The notes below the pieces were generated by a model that made no database searches, was not told the origin of the DNA, and saw only the letters and a program-made list of their open reading frames with translations. Shown here in pieces: positions 1 through 4,982 of a stretch of DNA of 7,533 nt. This DNA is from Alphaproteobacteria bacterium (GTDB lineage Bacteria > Pseudomonadota > Alphaproteobacteria > UBA9219), in the NCBI GenBank assembly GCA_028865155.1, contig JAGWKW010000055.1:1-7533 (forward strand), in the 5' to 3' direction. Position 1 is the first letter of the stretch. Every line of letters begins with the position of its first letter. The translations under genes and the position numbers were made by a program.

Positions 1-524
1 CCTTCACACTCGACAACGCCATCGGCATCGAGCATGGCTTCATGACCACGATCCCGTCCTATACCGGCGACCAGCGCGTCGTCGATACGATGCACAGCGA
101 TGTGCACCGCGCGCGCGCGGCGGCGTTGAACATGATCCCGACGTCGACAGGTGCTGCCAAGGCGGTGGGCAAGGTTCTGCCCGCGCTGAAAGGCAAACTG
201 GACGGCACATCGATCCGCGTGCCGACGCCGAATGTTTCCGTCATCGATTTTAAATTCGTGACCAAGCGCCCGACTTCGGTCGAGGAAATCAACGCGGCGG
301 TCACGGCGGCGTCGAATGGCGCACTTAAAGGCATCCTCAGCACCTATAACGCACCGCTGGTATCAAGCGATTTCAACCATGACACGCATTCCTCGATCTT
401 CGCGCTTGGCGAAACCAAGCTGATCGACGGCACCTTTGCCCGCGTCATGAGCTGGTACGACAATGAATGGGGTTTTTCGAACCGCATGTCGGATACGGCT
501 GTCGCGATGATGAGGGCCAAGTAA
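1..524 (+). CDS. gap: Glyceraldehyde-3-phosphate dehydrogenase, C-terminal part (5' end outside window)
   Basis: The reading frame is open from base 3 and ends at TAA 522-524, so roughly the last 174 codons of a protein that is usually about 335 residues are present. The enzyme oxidises glyceraldehyde 3-phosphate to 1,3-bisphosphoglycerate with NAD(P) in cytosolic glycolysis or gluconeogenesis. Family landmarks in order are GFMTT, SYTGDQ, the S-loop RARAAA, the phosphate-site IPTSTGAAKAVGKVLP, RVPTPNVSVID (Arg231 region), DFNHD.HSS, and the signature SWYDNEWGFSNRMSDTA. The pattern is very close to rhizobial Gap. One residue is odd: where the family has TTIHSYT with the catalytic His (His176 in E. 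coli numbering), this gene encodes TTIPSYT, with Pro codon CCG at 54-56. The half containing the catalytic Cys is not in the window. The stop is one base before the next gene, which suggests co-transcription. Family assignment is very secure; full catalytic competence is not. Confidence 0.96.
   Translation, partial: FTLDNAIGIEHGFMTTIPSYTGDQRVVDTMHSDVHRARAAALNMIPTSTGAAKAVGKVLPALKGKLDGTSIRVPTPNVSVIDFKFVTKRPTSVEEINAAVTAASNGALKGILSTYNAPLVSSDFNHDTHSSIFALGETKLIDGTFARVMSWYDNEWGFSNRMSDTAVAMMRAK
512..516 (+). promoter_or_regulatory. Ribosome binding site for the TTG-started epimerase
   Basis: GAGGG lies in the last codons of gap, 9 bases before the TTG at 526. It is the main evidence that translation of the epimerase starts at this unusual codon, and it implies coupling to gap translation. 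Confidence 0.6.
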
Positions 525-525
525 C

Positions 526-1500
526 TTGCGCGTTCTCGTCACAGGCGCGGCGGGTTTCATCGGCTTTCATGTCGTACAGGCTTTGCTTGCGCGCGGGGAT
601 GAGGTTTTCGGCATCGACAATCTGAACGACTATTACGATGTCGAGCTGAAAGAAGCGCGGATCGGCAAGCTTGCGCCGCATGAAAATTTCACTTTCCGCC
701 AGATCGACATTTCCGACTGCGATGCGGTTCTGCCTTTCGCGCAGGCGGGTTTTACCCATATCGTTCACCTGGCGGCGCAGGCGGGCGTGCGCTATTCGCT
801 GCAAAATCCGTTCGCCTATGTCTCTTCCAACCTGATGGGACAGGTGGTGATGCAGGAACTGGCGCGCCATACGCCGAACCTGCAGCATTTCGTTTATGCA
901 AGTTCGTCTTCGGTTTATGGCGGGAATAAAAAGGTTCCGTTCGCAGTCGGCGATCCGGTGACGCAGCCCGTTTCGCTTTACGCCGCGACCAAGTGCGCGG
1001 ACGAGCTGATGGCCTACACTTACGCGCATTTGTACCGGATTCCGACCACGGGCCTGCGGTTTTTCACAGTCTATGGCCCATGGGGGCGGCCCGACATGGC
1101 CGCTTATATCTTCACGCGAAAGATATTGGCAGACGGCCCGATCCCGGTTTTCAATCACGGCAAAATGCGGCGCGATTTTACCTATATCGACGATATCGTC
1201 GCGGGCGTTTTGGCCGCGCTCGACAAACCGCCTGCGGACAACGGCGCAGAACCGCCTGCCGCACTTTATAACCTCGGCAATTCGAAGGCCGAAGATTTGA
1301 CGAGGTTCATTGCCCTGCTGGAATCCGCGCTCGGCAAAAAGGCGATTGTCGATTTACAGCCGATGCAGCCCGGCGACGTGCCGGAAACCTATGCCGACAT
1401 TGAGGCCACGACGCGCGACCTTGGTTTCAGGCCGGCGACAAGCCTGGATGAAGGTATTCCAAAATTCGTCGAATGGTACCGCAGTTATCACGGCGTTTGA
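526..1500 (+). CDS. NAD-dependent epimerase, UDP-glucuronate 4-epimerase type
   Basis: A 324-residue extended short-chain dehydrogenase/reductase. It probably interconverts UDP-glucuronate and UDP-galacturonate in the cytosol to supply surface polysaccharide synthesis. The Rossmann motif GAAGFIG is at residues 7-13, an acidic cofactor-binding stretch GIDNLNDYYD follows at 29-38, and SSSSVYG at 126-132 precedes the catalytic Tyr152-x3-Lys156 (YAATK). The stretches LRFFTVYGPWGRPDMA and GKMRRDFTYIDDIV are hallmarks of the UDP-glucuronate epimerase subgroup (LspL/Cap1J-like), and MQPGDVPETYAD is a C-terminal landmark. The only workable start is TTG 526-528: the frame has a stop at 511-513 and no ATG or GTG between. 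GAGGG at 512-516 gives a ribosome site 9 bases upstream, inside the end of gap. Other substrates such as UDP-Glc or UDP-GlcNAc cannot be excluded. The TGA stop touches the stop of convergent xthA. Confidence 0.93.
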   Translation: MRVLVTGAAGFIGFHVVQALLARGDEVFGIDNLNDYYDVELKEARIGKLAPHENFTFRQIDISDCDAVLPFAQAGFTHIVHLAAQAGVRYSLQNPFAYVSSNLMGQVVMQELARHTPNLQHFVYASSSSVYGGNKKVPFAVGDPVTQPVSLYAATKCADELMAYTYAHLYRIPTTGLRFFTVYGPWGRPDMAAYIFTRKILADGPIPVFNHGKMRRDFTYIDDIVAGVLAALDKPPADNGAEPPAALYNLGNSKAEDLTRFIALLESALGKKAIVDLQPMQPGDVPETYADIEATTRDLGFRPATSLDEGIPKFVEWYRSYHGV

Positions 1501-2289
1501 TTACTTGATATCGACGATGACCGGGACATGGTCGCTCGGCTTCGGTTCCCAGCCGCGCGCGCCGCGCAGGATGCGCGCCTTTTTAAGCGACGGTGCTAGG
1601 TCGGGTGTGACCCAGACATGGTCGAGCCGTCTGCCCCGGTCCGATGCAGCCCAATCCTGCGCGCGATAACTCCACCACGAATAGAGCTTTTCGTTTTCCG
1701 GCACGAAATGCCGCACGGCATCGACCCATTGATGCGCTTTTTGCCATGCGTCGAGTTTTTCGACTTCGATGGGCGTGTGCGAAACGACATCGAGCATTTG
1801 TTTGTGCGACCAGACGTCGTTTTCCAGAGGCGCCACGTTGAAATCGCCGACAAGGATTTTGGGATTGTTGCTGCGTCGCGCCTTCCACCACGCGGCGCAT
1901 TCGTCGAGGAAGCCGAGTTTATGCGCGAATTTTTCGTTGGCCTTCGGGTCGGGGATGTCGCCGCCCGCGGGCACATAAGCGCAATGGATTTCAGTGCCGT
2001 TATCGAGGCTGGCGAAAACATGGCGGCAATCCTCGCGCCCCTGCCAGTTTTTTACGCCGGTTTTTTGCAACGGCAGGCGCGACAGGATCGCAACGCCGTT
2101 GTAGCTTTTCATGCCTGCGATATGCTGGTGTTTATAGCCTTTGGCCGCCAGCGCTTCGCGTGGAAAAAATTCGTCCTGCGTCTTGGTTTCCTGCAAACAG
2201 ATAACATCGGGCTTCGCTTCGTCGATCAGACGTTCGAGCAGGCCGATGCGCAGGCGCACCGAGTTGATGTTCCAGGTGGCAACTCTCAT
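1501..2289 (-). CDS. xthA: Exodeoxyribonuclease III (AP endonuclease)
   Basis: A 262-residue, full-length member of the exonuclease III/AP endonuclease family (EEP fold). It cleaves DNA 5' of abasic sites and removes 3' blocking groups in base-excision repair in the cytoplasm, using Mg2+. Visible active-site motifs are WNINSVR (Asn7), LQETK (metal-binding Glu34), YVPAGGD (Tyr105), VGDFNVAP (Asp149, Asn151), RLDHVW (Asp223, His224) and the terminal SDHVPV (catalytic His254). All expected catalytic residues are present. The ATG (2289-2287) overlaps the TAA of lolA by one base (TAATG), so translation is probably coupled and there is no separate ribosome site. The lolA-xthA pairing is common in alphaproteobacteria, often behind ftsK, which is not seen here. 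The TAA stop at 1503-1501 abuts the TGA of the convergent epimerase gene. Confidence 0.96.
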   Translation of the reverse strand: MRVATWNINSVRLRIGLLERLIDEAKPDVICLQETKTQDEFFPREALAAKGYKHQHIAGMKSYNGVAILSRLPLQKTGVKNWQGREDCRHVFASLDNGTEIHCAYVPAGGDIPDPKANEKFAHKLGFLDECAAWWKARRSNNPKILVGDFNVAPLENDVWSHKQMLDVVSHTPIEVEKLDAWQKAHQWVDAVRHFVPENEKLYSWWSYRAQDWAASDRGRRLDHVWVTPDLAPSLKKARILRGARGWEPKPSDHVPVIVDIK

Positions 2290-2936
2290 TACGGATTATT
2301 TTCAAACGTCGGCGGCACGAAGAAGAATGTATTGGGCGGGAAGGCGACGCCGGTGCTGACATTTTGCAGCGTCACGCCCGTCGTGCGTCCTTCCGCATCG
2401 GTCACGCGCCATTGCCGCAACATCAGGGGATGATCCTCAAAAATCAGGGTCAGGCTGCCTGCGGCAGGGTCTTTGGTCTGTTCCAGCGTTATCGCGATCA
2501 GGGTCGGTGAATGGCGCATTCCGGTCACGGTGACGTCGCCGCTGTCCAGTTTGATCGGGTCGCGCAGGATGAATTCGGCAAGGCTCGAATCCTGCGGCAC
2601 GTTGGTCTGCGCCTTTAAATCGCTGTTCCAGATATGGACGAAATCTCCGTCGGCAATGATGAAATCCTTGTCGGGCGGGGCATAGGTCACGCGCATTTTG
2701 CCGGGGCGTGAAATGTCGATTTTGCCGCGCAGCATCCCGCCCGAATCATCGACCTGGATAAAATCGGCTTCGATGTTATGCAGCCCGTTCAGATAGGTCT
2801 CGATCCGGTGCAGGTCGTTGGCGGCCCCCGGCGTCAGATGCGTGGGCGTGGCCGTACCGGCGGCCGACGGCGCACCCGAAGCCCCCAAGGGCACCAGAAG
2901 CGCGAGCACAAACATAAAAGAGGCGAGTTTTTTCAT
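2289..2936 (-). CDS. lolA: Outer-membrane lipoprotein carrier protein LolA
   Basis: A 215-residue secreted protein of the LolA/LolB fold. LolA takes lipoproteins from the inner-membrane LolCDE transporter and carries them across the periplasm to the outer membrane. Residues 1 to about 22 form a classical signal peptide: MKK, then a hydrophobic core to LLVPLG, with cleavage probably within residues 19-26 (ASGAPSA). No lipobox Cys is visible, so the mature protein should be soluble. LolA landmarks are ADFIQ (residues 57-61), RPGKMRVTY (77-85), IIADGDFVHIWN (93-104), LRQWRVTDAEG (173-183) and the closing F.VPP. Length is normal for the family. No strong purine-rich ribosome site precedes the ATG, but the signal peptide supports this start. 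It is the first gene of the lolA-xthA pair; a weak promoter candidate lies 70-100 bases upstream. Confidence 0.92.
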   Translation of the reverse strand: MKKLASFMFVLALLVPLGASGAPSAAGTATPTHLTPGAANDLHRIETYLNGLHNIEADFIQVDDSGGMLRGKIDISRPGKMRVTYAPPDKDFIIADGDFVHIWNSDLKAQTNVPQDSSLAEFILRDPIKLDSGDVTVTGMRHSPTLIAITLEQTKDPAAGSLTLIFEDHPLMLRQWRVTDAEGRTTGVTLQNVSTGVAFPPNTFFFVPPTFENNP

Positions 2937-3006
2937 GCCCGGCAGATTGGAGGGAAAATGCGGCGAAATAAAGAGGAATTTTTCCCGGATTCCCCGCGGT
3001 TTGGTG

Positions 3007-3036
3007 ATTATTCCGGGTTATTCCTAAAACAAGCAA
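3007..3036 (-). promoter_or_regulatory. Possible promoter for lolA-xthA
   Basis: On the minus strand TTGCTT (3036-3031) is followed after 18 bases by AATAAT (3012-3007). The -10 matches the sigma70 consensus at five of six bases, the -35 only at three. It lies about 70 bases ahead of the lolA start and just downstream of the hairpin repeat, which fits a new transcription unit. This is pattern matching only. Confidence 0.3.
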
Positions 3037-3040
3037 GAAG

Positions 3041-3117
3041 CCCCCCTCCAGCAAAAACCAAGGATTTGCCAAGCAAGGCAAATCCAGGTTTTTGCGTCCT
3101 CCCCGCAAGGGGGAGGA
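3041..3117. repeat. Compound palindromic intergenic repeat; possible terminator of the kinase gene
   Basis: Two hairpins lie side by side. The first pairs GCAAAAACC (3051-3059) with GGTTTTTGC (3087-3095) and, inside it, GGATTTGCC (3062-3070) with GGCAAATCC (3077-3085), around the six-base loop AAGCAA. This makes 18 base pairs interrupted only by a 2x1 bulge. The second pairs TCCTCCCC (3097-3104) with GGGGAGGA (3110-3117) around a five-base loop. A C-rich run (3041-3046) flanks the left side. Read on the minus strand, the inner stem is followed by a TTGG-T5 run, so it could end kinase transcription before lolA. The CCTCCCC-loop-GGGGAGG design resembles dispersed palindromic repeats of alphaproteobacterial genomes; whether this is a member needs a genome-wide comparison. 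Confidence 0.65.
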
Positions 3118-3160
3118 GAGTCCTTGATTGTGCCGTGTTTCTTGTCTTGCTCGATGGGAA

Positions 3161-3961
3161 TTATTCAATCGAGCTGAGGCGGGCGGCCGGGAAGGTCAGC
3201 GTTACCGTGGTTCCGTTACCGAGTTCGCTGTGCAGGTCGAGCGCGCCGCCATGCAGTTCGACCAGCGCCTTGGTCAATGGCAGGCCGAGGCCCGACCCTT
3301 GGTGTTTGCGCGACAGCGCGCTTTCGATCTGGCCGAAAGGCGTCAGCGCAACCTCGATATCGGCAGGGGCGATGCCGATGCCGCTGTCGATGACGGCGAT
3401 TTTCATGCGGCCCTTGTCGTCGATCATTTCCGACAAAGTGACGCTGCCGCCTTCGGGCGTGAATTTGATCGCGTTGGTCAGAAGGTTGGTCAGAATCTGC
3501 TTCATCGCGCGCTCTTCGCCGCGCAGGGTCGGCAGATCGCGCGGCACATGGATGTTGAGTCTGACCTTGCCTTCCTTGGCGCGCGCCGCGACGAGCCGCA
3601 CGACCGACTGCGCGATCGCATCCATATTCATCGTGGTTTCCTGAAGCTGCCGCTTGCCCGCTTCGATCTTCGACATATCGAGAATGTCGTTGATGAGCGA
3701 GAGCAGCAGCTGGCCGCTGTCATAAATATCGTTGGCATATTCGACATATTGCGCCGACCCGACGGGGCCAAACATCTGGTCCTTGATGATTTCGGCAAAA
3801 CCGATGATGGCGTTGAGCGGCGTGCGCAGTTCGTGGCTCATATTGGCCAGAAACTCGGATTTGCTGCGATTGGCGAAGTCGGCCTGTTCCTTGGCGCGCC
3901 TTAGCTCGGCCAGAGTGGCATTGAGTTCGTCAAGTTGCGGGTTTTGCGTATCGCCGGACAT
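3161..3961 (-). CDS. Short soluble sensor histidine kinase (HisKA-HATPase_c)
   Basis: With the start chosen here the protein has 266 residues and consists almost only of a kinase core. A coiled-coil-like linker rich in Leu, Glu and Ala (about residues 10-30) runs into the H-box FLANMSHELRTPLNAIIGF with phospho-acceptor His43. The N-box TNLLTNAIKFTPEGG, G1-box DSGIGIA, F-box TPFGQ and G2-box GSGLGLPLTKALVELHGG of the ATP-binding domain are all intact, so it should autophosphorylate. I see no sensor domain and no transmembrane helix, so it is probably cytoplasmic, receiving its signal from a partner or through the linker. No response regulator lies in the window. The frame stays open to an ATG at 4048, which would give 295 residues. 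I prefer ATG 3961 because the extra 29 codons are AT-richer, have no family resemblance, and their first ATG sits in a hairpin; neither start has a good ribosome site. The signal is unknown. Confidence 0.88.
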   Translation of the reverse strand: MSGDTQNPQLDELNATLAELRRAKEQADFANRSKSEFLANMSHELRTPLNAIIGFAEIIKDQMFGPVGSAQYVEYANDIYDSGQLLLSLINDILDMSKIEAGKRQLQETTMNMDAIAQSVVRLVAARAKEGKVRLNIHVPRDLPTLRGEERAMKQILTNLLTNAIKFTPEGGSVTLSEMIDDKGRMKIAVIDSGIGIAPADIEVALTPFGQIESALSRKHQGSGLGLPLTKALVELHGGALDLHSELGNGTTVTLTFPAARLSSIE

Positions 3962-4025
3962 GGGATAAAAGTCGCCGATAACCCCTAAAATCCCGTTAAA
4001 AACATGTAAGGCCAGCAATTCACGC

Positions 4026-4057
4026 TTCATAGGGAAGCGCACGCGCATCCCTATGAA
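4026..4057. repeat. Perfect 10-bp inverted repeat at the methyltransferase/kinase junction
   Basis: TTCATAGGGA (4026-4035) is the exact reverse complement of TCCCTATGAA (4048-4057). The 12-base spacer can add a three-pair GCG/CGC stem. The hairpin covers the TAG stop of the methyltransferase gene (4053-4051) and the alternative kinase ATG at 4048. There is no T-run on either side, so it is not a standard intrinsic terminator. It could stabilise the upstream 3' end, attenuate read-through, or be a protein-binding site. Confidence 0.6.
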
Positions 4058-4788
4058 ACGATCGCGGCCTGTTTCCAGCCATGCAGATATATAATGTCGA
4101 ACGTCGCCGGAATGCGGCCCTCGCTATCGCCGAAACGCTCCCGATACAAACGCGCGGCTTCGAAAAACACTGCACGGCGGGTAAACCGGCGCGGCCTTTC
4201 AAGATGCGCCGCCGTTTGTCCCGTGCCACGCAAATCGCGCATCAGGGCGAACATGTCCGGATAGCGCAGCATCACGCGTTCCTTGTCCACAACCGGAAGC
4301 GCGAACCCGGCATGGCGCATCAGCGCGCCCGCGCCGGTCAAATCGATGGTCGGCGACAGACGCGGACTGACCCCACCGCTGACCGAAAGTTCCGCGTCCA
4401 TCAGGCAAGCGCGCAATTCGCGCAAAGACTCGCCGCCTATCAGCGCGGCCAGAAAAAGCCCGTCGGACTTGAGCGCGGCGCGGATGCGCACCAAGGCTCC
4501 GGCAACATCGTTGACCCAATGCAGGCTAAGATTGCTGACCACCAGATCGAAGCTTTCCAGTTCGACCGACAGCGTTTCCTCGTCCGGTGCCCGTTCGGCG
4601 TTTTCAAGGAACGGAAACGGGCTCAGATCCAGCGCGCGAGGGAAATCGCGTTTGACATCGGCGATCCGCTCGCGGATTTCGGTTTCGGTTTCGCGGAACA
4701 ATACGTCATGGCGCGCGAAACCCGCTTCGGCCCGCACGATATGGCGGCGGACGAGGTCGCGGTCGAAAATCGGGGCACTTATATTCAT
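4051..4788 (-). CDS. BioC/NDUFAF5-like methyltransferase homologue lacking the SAM-binding motif
   Basis: A 245-residue protein that follows the alphaproteobacterial BioC/NDUFAF5-like class I methyltransferase pattern over most of its length. The N-terminus is IFDRDLVRRHIVRAEAGF, residues 52-55 are ALDL, and FDLVVSNLSLHWVNDVAGAL is at 80-99. LKSDGLFLAALIGGESLREL and a C-terminal half ending ATFDIIYLHGWKQ follow. The glycine-rich motif I that should follow ALDL (normally ALDLGCGTG) is absent: ALDL runs straight into SPFPFLENAERAPDEE, leaving 24 residues where the family has roughly 50-60. No frame of the DNA here encodes the missing piece, so it is an in-frame deletion rather than a frameshift. 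Without motif I, SAM binding is doubtful. The start is ATG 4788, with AGGA six bases upstream and a promoter just ahead; the frame is open to 4899, but that ATG lies upstream of the promoter. Members may hydroxylate or methylate; the substrate here is unknown. Confidence 0.82.
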   Translation of the reverse strand: MNISAPIFDRDLVRRHIVRAEAGFARHDVLFRETETEIRERIADVKRDFPRALDLSPFPFLENAERAPDEETLSVELESFDLVVSNLSLHWVNDVAGALVRIRAALKSDGLFLAALIGGESLRELRACLMDAELSVSGGVSPRLSPTIDLTGAGALMRHAGFALPVVDKERVMLRYPDMFALMRDLRGTGQTAAHLERPRRFTRRAVFFEAARLYRERFGDSEGRIPATFDIIYLHGWKQAAIVS

Positions 4789-4794
4789 GAGAAG

Positions 4795-4798
4795 TCCT
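4795..4798 (-). promoter_or_regulatory. Ribosome binding site selecting the start at 4788
   Basis: AGGA on the minus strand lies six bases before the ATG at 4788-4786. Together with the promoter at 4808-4836 it favours this start over the further upstream ATG at 4899. Confidence 0.55.
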
Positions 4799-4807
4799 GA
4801 CCTCGCC

Positions 4808-4836
4808 CCTATACCGACAAAAGCCTTGAAACTCAA
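4808..4836 (-). promoter_or_regulatory. Promoter candidate for the methyltransferase-kinase unit
   Basis: On the minus strand TTGAGT (4836-4831) and TATAGG (4813-4808) are separated by exactly 17 bases. Each matches the sigma70 consensus at its four most important positions. Predicted transcription would start near 4801, giving a leader of about 13 bases that contains the AGGA ribosome site. The pieces fit together, but the call rests on sequence alone. Confidence 0.45.
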
Positions 4837-4908
4837 TATGTTGATGGGGCAGTGCTTTTTTGCTGTGGATTTGCCGGATATGGAGGCGTAGAGTTGCAAA
4901 CTTGATCA

Positions 4909-4930
4909 GGGTCTTCCGACCCGCTTTTTT
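4909..4930 (+). terminator. Terminator-like hairpin with T6 tract in the nadA upstream region
   Basis: GGGTC (4909-4913) pairs with GACCC (4918-4922) around a TTCC loop, then GC and six T (4925-4930). The five-pair stem is short but perfect and four of its pairs are G-C. It reads toward nadA, yet no plus-strand gene lies upstream for 3.4 kb. It is therefore either an attenuator in a long nadA leader, a block against stray antisense transcription, or a chance structure overlapping the nadA promoter. Confidence 0.4.
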
Positions 4931-4942
4931 GGCGCCTATTAA
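4914..4942 (+). promoter_or_regulatory. Possible nadABC promoter
   Basis: TTCCGA (4914-4919) and TATTAA (4937-4942) are 17 bases apart; matches to the sigma70 consensus are three and four of six. The predicted transcription start near 4949 would fall inside the palindrome at 4942-4958, a classic arrangement for repression. The -35 overlaps the terminator-like hairpin, so at most one of the two readings is likely to be correct. Confidence 0.3.
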
Positions 4943-4958
4943 TGCTCAAAACGAGCAT
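4942..4958. promoter_or_regulatory. Palindromic operator candidate upstream of nadA
   Basis: ATGCTC (4942-4947) and GAGCAT (4953-4958) form a perfect six-base inverted repeat around AAAAC. The outer bases ATT and AAT extend the symmetry if one extra A is allowed on the left. It lies 24 bases before the nadA ATG and just ahead of its ribosome site. Its size and place suit a dimeric repressor of NAD synthesis; NadQ, a regulator proposed for alphaproteobacterial nad genes, is one candidate, but I cannot confirm its motif from memory. Confidence 0.5.
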
Positions 4959-4982
4959 AATGGTGAAAGAAAGGATAAGGCC

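Noticed and set aside
445..1158. Long open frame on the minus strand opposite gap and the epimerase, 237 codons
   Set aside because: It runs antisense to two clearly recognisable genes, shows no family pattern, and is the kind of frame that GC-rich codon use creates by chance.
1618..2433. 271-codon plus-strand open frame across xthA and the end of lolA
   Set aside because: xthA and lolA on the minus strand have all their family motifs; this frame is their antisense shadow with no own motif or ribosome site.
3150..3173. Six-base inverted repeat CTCGAT/ATCGAG spanning the kinase stop codon
   Set aside because: The stem is short, the loop is 12 bases and no T-run follows, so it does not support a terminator call; the repeat at 3041-3117 is a better candidate.
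3128..3904. 258-codon plus-strand open frame opposite the histidine kinase
   Set aside because: Rich in Arg, Asp and Ala as antisense frames of GC-rich genes are, and the kinase motifs on the other strand are unambiguous.
4867..4875. GGATTTGCC before nadA, identical to one arm of the repeat at 3062-3070
   Set aside because: Only nine bases match and the partner arm is missing, so a degraded second copy of the repeat cannot be distinguished from chance.
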